This document shows positions 38,764-47,484 of a stretch of DNA of 64,000 nucleotides, one piece after another. Within the stretch, counting starts at the first letter, position 1; each line of letters begins with the position of its first letter. The notes below the pieces were generated by a model, which saw nothing but the letters and a program-made list of their open reading frames with translations, ran no database searches and was not told where the DNA came from. Origin of the DNA: Sphingobium sp. AS12 (lineage in GTDB: Bacteria; Pseudomonadota; Alphaproteobacteria; Sphingomonadales; Sphingomonadaceae); assembly GCF_019097845.1 (NCBI RefSeq), contig NZ_JAHRGM010000067.1, positions 186,001 through 250,000 on the forward strand, read 5' to 3'. Position numbers and translations under genes: made by a program.

Positions 38764-38948
38764 AGAAGCAAGCAATCATGATGGCGGGTTTCGCCGGTCT
38801 GGCCCTTGGGGGCTGTATTCAGGTCAAGGCGCCGGACAAGCCGATCGAAATCAACCTGAATGTGAAGGTGCAGCAGGAGGTCGTCGTGCGCCTGCAACGT
38901 GACGCACAGGACCTCATCCAGAATAACCCGGAGTTGTTCCCGCAATGA
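38760..38948 (+). CDS. ynbE: YnbE family outer membrane lipoprotein
   Basis: A 62-residue lipoprotein precursor with the lipobox LGGC and a short mature part containing the family segment 'PIEINLNVKVQQEVVVRLQ'. It is below common ORF length limits and easy to miss. Its ATG overlaps the ydbH stop (ATGA), and its own stop overlaps the ydbL start in the same way. In E. coli YnbE is an outer-membrane lipoprotein that forms a beta-strand stack on the end of YdbH to complete the lipid bridge. The same role is expected here. Confidence 0.92.
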   Translation: MKKQAIMMAGFAGLALGGCIQVKAPDKPIEINLNVKVQQEVVVRLQRDAQDLIQNNPELFPQ

Positions 38949-39346
38949 CACGCAAAATTCTCCTGATCGCCGCCGGTGCCGCTGTCGCGCTGGCGACCGG
39001 ATTTGCGATGACCGCACCCGCTCGCGCCCAGACCGGTGCCGTGGCCAGCGCGATGGCGGCGGGGACCGTGGGCGAACAGGCCGACGGCTATCTCGGCATC
39101 GCCGGGTCGGTGGGGGCCGATGTCCGCGCCGAAGTCGAATCGATCAATATCAAGCGCCGCGCCGCCTACACTCAGCTGGCCAGCCAGCGCGGCGTTACCG
39201 TGCAGGATGTCGCCGCCGCCACCGGCTGCCAGACGCTCAGCAGCCGGGTCAAGGCCGGGCAGGCTTACCGCATCGGCGCTGGCGCGTGGCAGACCAAGGG
39301 TGCAGGCGCGATCGCGCTGCCCTCTTACTGCGCAACGGCGGGCTGA
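38945..39346 (+). CDS. ydbL: YdbL family periplasmic protein (DUF1318)
   Basis: A 133-residue periplasmic protein with a signal peptide (cleavage probably after ARA near residue 28). The mature part matches the DUF1318/YdbL pattern: 'GEQADGYLG', then 'VESINIKRRAAYTQLA' and 'CQTL...VKAGQAYR'. The YdbL protein is thought to act as a chaperone that controls YdbH-YnbE assembly. It is the last gene of the operon and starts inside the ynbE stop (ATGA). Confidence 0.9.
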   Translation: MTRKILLIAAGAAVALATGFAMTAPARAQTGAVASAMAAGTVGEQADGYLGIAGSVGADVRAEVESINIKRRAAYTQLASQRGVTVQDVAAATGCQTLSSRVKAGQAYRIGAGAWQTKGAGAIALPSYCATAG

Positions 39347-39412
39347 AAATCCCGCTCTGGCGGACTTTTCTCATTCCTTCGTCCGGGTAGGGTAATCTCT
39401 GCCCAACCATGG

Positions 39413-39441
39413 TTGACTATCCGCAATCGCCTTTCTAAACG
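39413..39441 (+). promoter_or_regulatory. Candidate promoter of the F0 ATP synthase operon
   Basis: TTGACT (39413-39418) is followed after 17 bp by TAAACG (39436-39441), about 75 bp before atpZ. The -35 is close to consensus and the -10 is weak. Confidence 0.45.
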
Positions 39442-39517
39442 GGCCGCGCCTTGACGGGTGCAGCCGCAAGCGCCATGCCGCCTGCCATATGGGGTCAAAC
39501 CCGGATGGAGGATGATC

Positions 39518-39841
39518 ATGGTTGCGGATGGACCCGGACAGGACCCGGCGGGGGAGGACGCGCGCATCACGTCTCTGGAAGAGCGGATTGCGCGCGCTGA
39601 ATCCGTCGAAAAGGTCAGGCAGGGGGCTGTGGAGCAACAGGCGGACGATGGGTCTCGCCTGGGCAACCGGGTTCTTGCGGAACTGATCGGCGGTCTTGTC
39701 GGCGGTGCGTTGATCGGCTGGGTTCTCGACCGGCTGTTTGGCACATCCCCATGGCTCCTGCTCGTTTTCCTCGGTCTTGGCATCGTGGCGGCGTTCAGGA
39801 ACATCATCAGATTGACGACGACGAAGCGTCCCCCGGAATAA
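39518..39841 (+). CDS. atpI: AtpZ/AtpI family F0 accessory protein
   Basis: A 107-residue protein with an N-terminal charged coiled-coil part ('ARITSLEERIARAESVEKV') and two membrane helices ('LIGGLVGGALIGWVLDRLFG' and 'WLLLVFLGLGIVAAFRNI') separated by a short turn, the AtpI/AtpZ layout. ATGGAGG lies six bases before the ATG at 39518, which decides this start over upstream alternatives. It is the first gene of the F0 operon, as in other Alphaproteobacteria. The role is assembly of the c-ring or cation supply to the ATP synthase. Confidence 0.85.
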   Translation: MVADGPGQDPAGEDARITSLEERIARAESVEKVRQGAVEQQADDGSRLGNRVLAELIGGLVGGALIGWVLDRLFGTSPWLLLVFLGLGIVAAFRNIIRLTTTKRPPE

Positions 39842-39899
39842 GGGACGCTTTTGTCATAGTCCGACGGTTTAGACGGTTTAGACGTAACAGGGGTCCAGC

Positions 39900-40685
39900 G
39901 TGGCAGAATCCGGCAAAATCGATCCGATGCATCAATTTGCGATCGAACCCCTGTTCGGTACCGATCATCTGTCGCTCGGCGGCTTCAACATCGCCTTCAC
40001 CAACAGCGCCCTCTATATGGTGCTGGCCGCTGTGGTGCTGTGGATCTTCGTGATCGGCGGCATGAAGCGCGAACTGGTCCCCGGTCGCTGGCAGATGGCG
40101 GTCGAATATATGACCGGCTTCATCAAGAACCTGCTGATCGCGAATATCGGTGACAAGGGGCGCAAATATATCCCCTACGTCTTTTCGCTCTTCATGTTCA
40201 TCCTGCTGGCCAATCTGCTTGGAATGTTGCCACTGGGCCTGGTCGGGCTTCACCCCTTCACCTTCACCAGCCATTTCACGGCCACTGGCGTGCTGGCGAT
40301 CATGAGCTTCTCGATCGTCCTGATCGTCGGCTTTGCCAAACATGGCTTCCACTTCTTCTCGCTCTTCATTCCGCACGGCACGCCGGCGCTGATGATCCCG
40401 CCGCTCTTCCTTATCGAACTCGTCTCCTTCATGGTGCGTCCGTTCAGCCTGGGCCTGCGACTGTTCGTCGCGATGACCGCTGGCCACGTATTGCTGAAGG
40501 TGCTTGCGGGCTTCGTCATCAACAGCGCCAATGCGTCGCCAGCCCTGGGCCTCACCGTCGGCACCGCCAGCTTCATCCTGATGATCGGCATCAGCGCGCT
40601 GGAAATGCTGGTCGCCGTGATCCAGGCCTATGTGTTCGCGCTGCTGACCTCGGTCTATCTCAACGATGCCGAGAACCTGCACTGA
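39900..40685 (+). CDS. atpB: ATP synthase F0 subunit a
   Basis: A 261-residue integral membrane protein starting at a GTG (39900) with AGGGG seven bases upstream. The conserved helix 'RPFSLGLRLFVAMTAGH' contains the essential Arg of the proton half-channels. The last helix ('ALEMLVAVIQAYVFALLTSVY') also matches the family. Subunit a carries protons to and from the c-ring. It is followed by atpE after 53 bp. Confidence 0.96.
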   Translation: MAESGKIDPMHQFAIEPLFGTDHLSLGGFNIAFTNSALYMVLAAVVLWIFVIGGMKRELVPGRWQMAVEYMTGFIKNLLIANIGDKGRKYIPYVFSLFMFILLANLLGMLPLGLVGLHPFTFTSHFTATGVLAIMSFSIVLIVGFAKHGFHFFSLFIPHGTPALMIPPLFLIELVSFMVRPFSLGLRLFVAMTAGHVLLKVLAGFVINSANASPALGLTVGTASFILMIGISALEMLVAVIQAYVFALLTSVYLNDAENLH

Positions 40686-40738
40686 GTTTTACCTGATTTC
40701 GTCAACAATTACATTATTCTAACGAAGGAGTTTACGAC

Positions 40739-40966
40739 ATGGACGCAGAAGCCGCAAAGCTGCTCGGTGCTGGCCTGGCCGCCATTGGTGCGGGCATCGC
40801 CGCCCTCGGTGTGGGCAACGTGTTCAGCGCATTCCTCGAAGGCGCGCTGCGCAATCCGGGGGCCGCTGATGGCCAGCAGGGTCGTCTGTTCATCGGTTTC
40901 GCCGCGGCGGAACTTCTGGGTCTGCTGGCGTTCGTTATCGCCATGATCCTGGTGTTCGTGGCCTGA
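40739..40966 (+). CDS. atpE: ATP synthase F0 subunit c
   Basis: A 75-residue hairpin of two hydrophobic helices with the polar loop 'ALRNPGA' that contacts F1. The proton-binding acidic residue is Glu58 in 'GFAAAELLGLL'. The Gly-rich first helix (GAGLAAIGAGIAALGVG) is typical. AAGGAG nine bases before the ATG is the strongest ribosome-binding site of the operon, which fits the need for about ten copies per enzyme. Confidence 0.97.
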   Translation: MDAEAAKLLGAGLAAIGAGIAALGVGNVFSAFLEGALRNPGAADGQQGRLFIGFAAAELLGLLAFVIAMILVFVA

Positions 40967-41051
40967 CACGGTTCGGACGCGGGCAGGGCGGTATCGTGCC
41001 GTCCCGCCCGCATCCTCTGAAATTGACCGCGCCCTGATCGGACGGATAGAT

Positions 41052-41546
41052 ATGCCTCAAATCGCGCAAATTGCCGAAACCTACTCCAGCCAGATTTTCT
41101 GGTTGCTGTTGACCTTCGGCTTCGTGTTCTTCGTCATCGGCCTCGGCATGGTGCCCAAGGTTCAGGGTACGGCGGACGCGCGCGACGCGAAGATCAGTGG
41201 TGATCTGGACGCGGCCAAGGCCGCCTTCGCCCGCGCCGACGAAGCGGAAGCCGACTATCGCGTCCGTGACGCGCAAAGCCGTGCCGCCGCTCAGGCGACG
41301 CTGGTTCAGGCCAAGGCGCAGGCTGCCAAGGCATCCGAAACCAGGCTCGCAGCCGCCGATGCCGAAGTCGCCGCCAAGATCGCGGCCGCCGAAGCCCGGA
41401 TCAAGGCTGCAAGCGACGCCGCTCTGGCAGAAATTGAAACCGTCGCTGCCGATGCGGCACGCGACATGGTGGCCCGTATCGCTGGCGTGCAAGCGTCGGA
41501 TGATGCAGCCCGCAACGCAGTAAAGGCGGCACTGGCCCATGGCTGA
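41052..41546 (+). CDS. atpG: ATP synthase F0 subunit b'
   Basis: A 164-residue protein with one N-terminal membrane helix ('IFWLLLTFGFVFFVIGLGMV') and a long Ala/Glu/Lys-rich coiled coil. Alphaproteobacteria have two unlike b subunits forming the peripheral stalk, and this is the divergent b' that precedes b. It overlaps the start of atpF by 8 bp. No F1 genes follow; they are expected elsewhere on the chromosome, as usual in this class. Confidence 0.92.
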   Translation: MPQIAQIAETYSSQIFWLLLTFGFVFFVIGLGMVPKVQGTADARDAKISGDLDAAKAAFARADEAEADYRVRDAQSRAAAQATLVQAKAQAAKASETRLAAADAEVAAKIAAAEARIKAASDAALAEIETVAADAARDMVARIAGVQASDDAARNAVKAALAHG

Positions 41547-42153
41547 GGCAGCAGCACAGCATCAGGGCGAAACGCCCCCAACCCTCGACCAGGCGATCCA
41601 TGCCGAAGGGATGGAGCCTGTCGGCACCGTCGCGCATGAAGGCGTCGCGCCCCATACAGACCCCAAAGCGGTCGGCATGGACGCTACCGCCTGGGTTAGC
41701 CTGGCCATGGCAGCCTTCATCGCCATCCTCCTGTTCAAGAAGGTCCCGGCGCTGATCGGCGGCGTTCTCGATGGCCGGATCGCGCAGATCAAGGCCCAAC
41801 TCGCCGAAGCCTCCAAGCTGCGCGCCGAAGCCGACGCGCTCAAGGCGGAATATGAGGCGAAACTCGCCGCCGCCACGGGTGAAGCCGAAGCAATGCGTAA
41901 GTCCGCCGAGCATGAGGCCGAAACTCTGCTGGAGGATGCCCGCATCGCCGCGGCCGATCTGGTCGTCCGCCGCCAGAAAATGGCCGAGGACAAGATCGGT
42001 GCCGCCGAACGCGCTGCCATCACCGCGATCCGCGCTCGCGCCGTCAACGCCGCAACGACTGCGGCTGCCAGCTTGATCGCACAGGGCCATAACGCCAGCG
42101 CTGACAAGGCCTTGGTCGATAGCGCCATCAAGGGACTTGGCCCGGTCGTCTGA
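41539..42153 (+). CDS. atpF: ATP synthase F0 subunit b
   Basis: A 204-residue protein with an unusually long soluble N-terminus (about 50 residues, starting 'MAEAAAQHQGETPPTL'), then the membrane helix ('AWVSLAMAAFIAILLF'), and a charged coiled coil ('GRIAQIKAQLAEASKLRAEA'). It pairs with b' to form the peripheral stalk holding F1 to subunit a. N-terminal extensions of this kind occur in sphingomonad and other alphaproteobacterial b subunits. It is the last gene before a strong terminator. Confidence 0.93.
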   Translation: MAEAAAQHQGETPPTLDQAIHAEGMEPVGTVAHEGVAPHTDPKAVGMDATAWVSLAMAAFIAILLFKKVPALIGGVLDGRIAQIKAQLAEASKLRAEADALKAEYEAKLAAATGEAEAMRKSAEHEAETLLEDARIAAADLVVRRQKMAEDKIGAAERAAITAIRARAVNAATTAAASLIAQGHNASADKALVDSAIKGLGPVV

Positions 42154-42173
42154 CCCGACGACGCCAGACAAAA

Positions 42174-42208
42174 CGAAAAAGGGCCGGGCGCAATCCCGGC
42201 CCTTTTTC
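42174..42208 (+). terminator. Intrinsic terminator of the F0 operon
   Basis: GGGCCGGG, loop CGCAAT, CCCGGCCC followed by five T, with flanking A residues that extend the stem. It starts about 20 bp after the atpF stop. The 215 bp from here to uvrC hold no visible gene. Confidence 0.93.
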
Positions 42209-42427
42209 GTTGGTAGCTCCATCCCCGATGAAAGATTGGCACATCGCTGTCCTACATCCTCCATTTCATGCCATATAGCTTCCACAACGCGATCCACCGG
42301 ACTTTCCGATAGGATCACGCCAGCGTTATAAAATGTCACGATTACCGGGAAATATGAGAAGTTAAGCCTCCACTTTCCTATTGCACGCCCCCATTGCGAT
42401 CCCCGCCCGGCACGCTATCTCATCCCC

Positions 42428-44344
42428 ATGTCGCAACCCCAATCTCCCGACCGTTTCAATGAAGACAAGGCCAGCTACACGGTCCGCGGGTCCGGCACGC
42501 CCGACCTCGACGTCGGGATAGAGGCGATCCGCACCACGCTGCGCACGCTGCCGACCCGGCCCGGCGTGTACCGGATGCACGACGCGCGCGGCGATGTCCT
42601 CTATGTGGGGAAGGCGCGCGCGCTCAAGAATCGCGTCGCCAATTATACCCAGGTCGAGCGGCTCCCCCGCCGCCTGCAGCGCATGGTCGCCCAGACCCGC
42701 AGCATGACCATCGTGACCACCAACAGCGAGGCGGAAGCCCTGCTGCTGGAGGCGCAACTCATCAAGCGCTACCGCCCGCCCTACAACGTCCTGCTGCGCG
42801 ACGACAAAAGCTTCCCCTTCATCCTGCTGCGGGAGGATCATGCCTTCCCACGCGTCCAGAAACATCGCGGCGCGCGCAAGGCGAAGGGGCGCTATTATGG
42901 CCCCTTCGCCAGCGCAGGCTCGGTCACCCGCACCATCAATGCGCTGCAAAAACTCTTTCTGCTCCGCTCCTGCACCGACAGCTTCTTCGCCAACCGGTCG
43001 CGCCCCTGCCTCCTCTATCAAATCAAGCGCTGCTCGGCTCCCTGCGTCGATCGCATCGACCCGGACGGCTATGCCGAACTGGTCCGGGACGCGCAGGATT
43101 TCCTCGGCGGCAAATCCACCGCCGTTCAGAAGAAGCTCGGCACCGCGATGCAGGCCGCGTCCGACGCGATGGATTTCGAGCAGGCCGCGGTCATCCGCGA
43201 TCGCCTCAAGGCGCTGACCTTCATTCAAGGGTCGCAGGCAATCAACGCCGAAGGGCTGGGCGACGCCGACATTTTCGCGCTGGCGCACAAGGGCGGAGCG
43301 ATGTGCATCCAGGCCTTTTTCATTCGCGGCGGCCAGAATTGGGGCCATCGCAGCTTCTTCCCGGTCCACACCAATGAAGTTGCCGAGGATGAAGTGCTGG
43401 CCAGCTTCATGGCGCAATTTTACGAGGAAGTGCCGCCGCCCAAGCTGGTCCTGACCGACCGCGCGCCCGCCGAATGCGAATTGATGGCGCAGGCGCTCAG
43501 CGAACGGATCGGCAGCAAGGTCCGCATCGAAGTCCCCCAGCGCGGCGACCGCACCCGCCTGATCAAGCAGGCGCAGCGCAACGCGGTAGAGGCGCTCGAC
43601 CGTCGCCTCGCCGAAACCACCAGCCAGGGCAAGATACTCGACGAGCTGGTCGAGAGGTTCGGGCTGGATGGCGTCCCCGACCGCATCGAAATCTACGACA
43701 ACAGCCATATTCAGGGCGCCCACGCCCTCGGCGCGATGGTCGTCGCCGGTCCCGAAGGCTTCCGCAAGAATGCCTATCGCAAGTTCAACATGAAGAATCC
43801 CGAAATCTCCAACGATGATTTCGCGATGATGCGCGACATGTTCGAGCGCCGCTTTGGCCGCGCCCAGCGCGAGGACCCCGATCGCGACAGCGGCGAATGG
43901 CCCGATCTGGTCCTGATCGACGGCGGCAAGGGCCAGCTATCGGCGGCCCGCGCGATGCTGGAGGAAATGGGGATCGAGGATGTCACGATGATCGGCGTCG
44001 CCAAGGGGCCACATCATGGCCGCGACGGGCGGGAAGTGTTCCACCTGATGGATGGCCGCGAACTGATGCTGCCGGTGAATCACCCCGTCCTTTTCTACCT
44101 CCAGCGCCTGCGCGACGAAGCCCACCGCTTCGCCATCGGCGCCCACCGCGCGAAACGCAGCAAGGCGATCACCGTCTCGTCGCTCGACGAAGTCCCCGGC
44201 ATCGGCCCCGCCCGCAAAAAAGCCCTCCTCATGCACTTCGGCACAGCCCGCGCCGTCCGCGACGCCGCGCTGGAGGACCTGGCCCGTGCGCCGGGCGTGT
44301 CGACGGCGGTAGCGCAGCAGGTCTATGATTATTTCCACGGCTGA
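42428..44344 (+). CDS. uvrC: Excinuclease ABC subunit C
   Basis: The 638-residue protein starts with an N-terminal extension of about 35 residues, then the GIY-YIG nuclease ('RPGVYRMHDARGDVLYVGKA'), a Cys-containing region ('CLLYQIKRCSAPC'), the UVR motif region, the RNase H-like 5' nuclease domain ('IEIYDNSHIQG' with its catalytic Asp and 'LVLIDGGKGQL'), and a C-terminal helix-hairpin-helix pair ('VPGIGPARKKALL', 'APGVSTAVAQQV'). UvrC makes both cuts in nucleotide excision repair. It is monocistronic by spacing. Confidence 0.97.
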   Translation: MSQPQSPDRFNEDKASYTVRGSGTPDLDVGIEAIRTTLRTLPTRPGVYRMHDARGDVLYVGKARALKNRVANYTQVERLPRRLQRMVAQTRSMTIVTTNSEAEALLLEAQLIKRYRPPYNVLLRDDKSFPFILLREDHAFPRVQKHRGARKAKGRYYGPFASAGSVTRTINALQKLFLLRSCTDSFFANRSRPCLLYQIKRCSAPCVDRIDPDGYAELVRDAQDFLGGKSTAVQKKLGTAMQAASDAMDFEQAAVIRDRLKALTFIQGSQAINAEGLGDADIFALAHKGGAMCIQAFFIRGGQNWGHRSFFPVHTNEVAEDEVLASFMAQFYEEVPPPKLVLTDRAPAECELMAQALSERIGSKVRIEVPQRGDRTRLIKQAQRNAVEALDRRLAETTSQGKILDELVERFGLDGVPDRIEIYDNSHIQGAHALGAMVVAGPEGFRKNAYRKFNMKNPEISNDDFAMMRDMFERRFGRAQREDPDRDSGEWPDLVLIDGGKGQLSAARAMLEEMGIEDVTMIGVAKGPHHGRDGREVFHLMDGRELMLPVNHPVLFYLQRLRDEAHRFAIGAHRAKRSKAITVSSLDEVPGIGPARKKALLMHFGTARAVRDAALEDLARAPGVSTAVAQQVYDYFHG

Positions 44345-44426
44345 CGAAGGACGCCGTTAAGCATGGGGTGAAAGCAGGCTTTAAGCGGTGACTGTTACCC
44401 TCGCGATATCCGAGAGAGGGAAACCG

Positions 44427-45044
44427 ATGCGCCACCGCCTGCTGTTCATCCTACTGCTGCTATTGCTGGCGCCATCCGCGCACGCGCGCCAAGTCACGCC
44501 AATCCAGCCATTGGCCCTGGCGGCTGGTCAGCCGTTGCGAATTACCGGCATGGATGTCGTTTTCGCGCCGGGCATATTGGAGGAACTGGCGGAAAGCGAC
44601 GCCAAAGCCGCGAACAAGCGTGCGGCTGCGGGCCTGCCGCCGCTCGATCCCACCAGCTATCCGACCGGTCCGCAGGATGGCGCAGCTTATGCGACCTTAC
44701 CCTTCAAACAGATGTTCCCGCTGGTCATCCGCGACGTCACCCGCGACTGGAAGCTGGACAATGGCACGCCGGTTACGCTGCGCATCACGCTGGACCGCTT
44801 GAAAACCGCGGATGCCGCGATGGCCATATTGGTCGCCTGGAGTTCGGACATGCTGGAAGGCACGGTTGATGTGCTGGACGCCGCCAACGGCGCATCGCTG
44901 GGCAGCTTTCGCGTAGAGGTGAAGAACACTCATGGTGGCTGGGGCGGGATGCTGATCCGGGGCGGGGGCATCCGAGAAAAACTGGCTGAAGAGTTCGGGC
45001 TCGAAGTGTCGCGTTACATCGCGGGCCGCAAGAAGAAAGGCTGA
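44427..45044 (+). CDS. Hypothetical secreted protein
   Basis: With the ATG at 44427 (GAGAGGG upstream) the product has 205 residues and a clear signal peptide ('LLFILLLLLLAPSAHA'). The mature part is compact with mixed alpha/beta character, has no cysteine, and includes 'FPLVIRDVTRDWKLDNG' and a Gly-rich stretch 'GGWGGMLIRGGGIREKL' before a basic C-terminus. I do not recognise the family. It lies between uvrC and recO with gaps of 82 and 64 bp and could be co-transcribed with either. Confidence 0.75.
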   Translation: MRHRLLFILLLLLLAPSAHARQVTPIQPLALAAGQPLRITGMDVVFAPGILEELAESDAKAANKRAAAGLPPLDPTSYPTGPQDGAAYATLPFKQMFPLVIRDVTRDWKLDNGTPVTLRITLDRLKTADAAMAILVAWSSDMLEGTVDVLDAANGASLGSFRVEVKNTHGGWGGMLIRGGGIREKLAEEFGLEVSRYIAGRKKKG

Positions 45045-45108
45045 CGCCGCTCACCCGGCTCAACCAAAGCTATCGCAGCTGTCCGGTGACGGGTAGAGCA
45101 GCAGGGCG

Positions 45109-45843
45109 ATGCCCAGCCTCACCACATCCGCCATCGTATGCTCGCTGCGCCCCCATGGCGAACATGGTGCGATTGCGCGGCTGCTGACGCCCGACCATGG
45201 CCTGATCGCAGGCTATGTGCGGGGCGGGCGGTCCCGCGCGATGCGGCCCGTGCTGCTCCCCGGCAACGCCGTCGCCGCGACCTTCCGCGCCCGGACGGAG
45301 GATCAGCTTCCCGGGCTGACCGTCGAGCTGGCGCACAGCCGCGCGCCGCTCCATGCCGAACCCTTGCCCGCCGCCGCGATCGACTGGGCCTGCGCGCTGA
45401 CCGCCATAGCCCTGCCCGAAGGGACGCCCTATCCCGCGCTCCATAGCGCGCTCGACGGCGTGCTTGGTGCGGTGGAGGCGGCCCCTGCCGCGCGTGGCTG
45501 GGCGGTGGCGCTTGTGCGCTACGAACTGCTGCTGCTCGCCGAACTGGGCTTTGGTCTGGACCTCTCCCGCTGCGCCGCGCTGGGCGATGCCGATGACTTG
45601 GCCTATGTCAGCCCGCGCAGTGCGGCGGCGGTTAGCCGGGCAGGGGCGGTCGGCTATGAAAGCCTGCTCCTGCCGCTGCCGCCCTTCCTGCTGGAGGGCG
45701 GCACGGGCGAATGGAGCCAGATCATCGACGGACTGCGCCTCACCGGCTTCTTCCTCGAACGCTCGATCCTCACCGACTGGCGCGCCGACGTGCTGGCCGC
45801 CCGCGAAAGGCTGGTCGATCGACTTAAAAGGGCGGTTGCGTGA
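45109..45843 (+). CDS. recO: DNA repair protein RecO
   Basis: A 244-residue protein with the RecO N-terminal OB fold ('[36 protein letters not shown]') and an all-helical C-terminal part ('[19 protein letters not shown]'). The zinc-binding cysteines of some RecO proteins are not evident. RecO loads RecA with RecR at gaps. The leuB start lies 50 bp downstream, so they may share a transcript. Confidence 0.9.
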   Translation: MPSLTTSAIVCSLRPHGEHGAIARLLTPDHGLIAGYVRGGRSRAMRPVLLPGNAVAATFRARTEDQLPGLTVELAHSRAPLHAEPLPAAAIDWACALTAIALPEGTPYPALHSALDGVLGAVEAAPAARGWAVALVRYELLLLAELGFGLDLSRCAALGDADDLAYVSPRSAAAVSRAGAVGYESLLLPLPPFLLEGGTGEWSQIIDGLRLTGFFLERSILTDWRADVLAARERLVDRLKRAVA

Positions 45844-45892
45844 AACCTCGTGTCTCCATAAGGGGCAGCCACGCAATATAAGGAGTCTCGCC

Positions 45893-46936
45893 ATGTTGAT
45901 CGCCCTGTTTCCCGGAGACGGCATCGGTCCCGAAATCGTCGATCAGGCCAAGCGCGTGCTGGATGCACTGTCGATTGACGGCCTGACCTATGAACAGGGG
46001 CTGGTCGGCGGCGCGGCTTATAAGGCGGTCGGCCATCCGCTCCCGGCCGAAACGCTGGAACTGGCCAAGCGCGCCGACGCCATCCTGTTCGGCGCGGTGG
46101 GTGATCCCGATTGCGATGCGCTCGAACGTCATCTGCGCCCCGAACAGGCAATATTGGGCCTGCGCAAGGAACTGGGCCTCTTCTCCAACCTGCGCCCGGC
46201 CAAGGTGTTTCCCGAACTCGCCGGTGAATCCGCGCTCAAGCCCGAAGTCGCCGGTGCCATCGACCTGCTGATCGTCCGCGAAACCAATGGTGACGTCTAT
46301 TTCGGCGAAAAGGGCTTCCGCACCACCGTCGACGGACTGCGCGAAGGCTATGACGTCATGTGCTACAATGAAGCCGAAGTGCGCCGCATTGCCCATGGCG
46401 GCTTTCAGGCCGCCCGCGCCCGTCGCGGCAAGCTCTGCTCGGTGGACAAGGCCAATGTGCTGGAAACAAGCCAGCTGTGGCGCGACGTGGTGATAGAGGT
46501 ATCGGCGGAATATCCCGACGTGGCGCTCAGCCATATGTATGTGGACAATGCCGCGATGCAGCTGGTCCGCAACCCTGGCCAGTTCGACGTGATCGTGACC
46601 GGCAACCTGTTCGGCGACATCCTCTCGGATCAGGCCAGCATGTGCGTCGGCTCCATCGGGATGCTGGCGTCTGCTACCCTCAACGGCAGTGGGCAGGGGC
46701 TGTACGAGCCGATCCACGGCTCCGCCCCCGACATTGCCGGCACGGGCAAGGCCAATCCGCTGGCGACGATCCTGTCGGCGGCGATGATGCTGCGCTATTC
46801 GCTGGGGATGCCCGAACAGGCTGACCGGATCGAGAAGGCGGTAGCAAAGGCGCTGGCCAACGGCGCACGCAGCGCTGACCTGGGCGGCACCATGACCACG
46901 GTGGAGATGGGCGATGCGGTATTGGCGGTCCTCTGA
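45893..46936 (+). CDS. leuB: 3-isopropylmalate dehydrogenase
   Basis: The ATG at 45893 has AAGGAG seven bases upstream, which decides the start; an open frame extends far upstream but overlaps recO. The 347-residue product has the isocitrate/isopropylmalate dehydrogenase landmarks: 'GDGIGPEI', 'AVGDP', '[13 protein letters not shown]', 'VDKANVL' and '[12 protein letters not shown]', and the C-terminal '[18 protein letters not shown]'. It oxidises and decarboxylates 3-isopropylmalate in leucine synthesis. The partner leu genes are not in the window. Confidence 0.96.
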   Translation: MLIALFPGDGIGPEIVDQAKRVLDALSIDGLTYEQGLVGGAAYKAVGHPLPAETLELAKRADAILFGAVGDPDCDALERHLRPEQAILGLRKELGLFSNLRPAKVFPELAGESALKPEVAGAIDLLIVRETNGDVYFGEKGFRTTVDGLREGYDVMCYNEAEVRRIAHGGFQAARARRGKLCSVDKANVLETSQLWRDVVIEVSAEYPDVALSHMYVDNAAMQLVRNPGQFDVIVTGNLFGDILSDQASMCVGSIGMLASATLNGSGQGLYEPIHGSAPDIAGTGKANPLATILSAAMMLRYSLGMPEQADRIEKAVAKALANGARSADLGGTMTTVEMGDAVLAVL

Positions 46937-47001
46937 GCGCCCACCGCATCTCTTAAGATTTTGCTGCCCTGTCGTTCTAGGTAGAAAACGGGGACGCACC
47001 T

Positions 47002-47421
47002 ATGTCGATAATATTGAAGCAGGATCATGAAGCCTTGCGGGTCATGATGCGCGAGTTCGCGCACATCATGCGAACCAGCGGCATCGAAGCCCTGCCGGAC
47101 ATCGCGCGCAAGCGCATCGCTTTCTCCCAATTGTTCCGCGAACATATGGGGCGGGAGGATGCCCGTGCTCTCGACCTCCGTAATGGCCATCTGGCGGCGC
47201 AAGCCGATCCGCTGTTGCGCGAACATGGCCGGGCGATCCGCGCCCTGTTCCTGCGCTATAGCGATCATATCAAATATTGGACCCCCACCATGATCGCGCA
47301 GGACTGGAGCGGCTATCTGGAAGCCGTCCTCACCCTCCAAGGCGAACTGGCCGAACAGATGGCGTGGGAAGAACGGAATCTGCATCCGCTGATGGATGCG
47401 CAACCGCGTCGGGCGGCCTGA
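47002..47421 (+). CDS. Hemerythrin HHE domain protein
   Basis: A 139-residue all-helical protein with the spaced His/Glu ligands of the hemerythrin-like fold: 'LKQDHEALR' near the start, 'LFREHMGRED' and 'LREHGRAIRALF' in the middle, and 'EERNLHPLMD' at the end. Such single-domain proteins bind a di-iron centre and are linked to oxygen, NO or iron stress. It stands between leuB and a PLP enzyme, with 65 and 63 bp gaps. No regulator site is obvious. Confidence 0.8.
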   Translation: MSIILKQDHEALRVMMREFAHIMRTSGIEALPDIARKRIAFSQLFREHMGREDARALDLRNGHLAAQADPLLREHGRAIRALFLRYSDHIKYWTPTMIAQDWSGYLEAVLTLQGELAEQMAWEERNLHPLMDAQPRRAA

Positions 47422-47484
47422 TTGAAGGCCAATTCGTCGGCAAAGGTTCTGTCCTGGTCCCGGCGCGGCAGTTAGAGCGCCGGG

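Noticed and set aside
42137..42331. Short frame between atpF and uvrC
   Set aside because: It runs through the F0 operon terminator and has no ribosome-binding site or recognisable composition.
45464..45892. Long upstream extension of leuB
   Set aside because: It overlaps recO in another frame, and a strong AAGGAG precedes the ATG at 45893, which gives the normal LeuB N-terminus.
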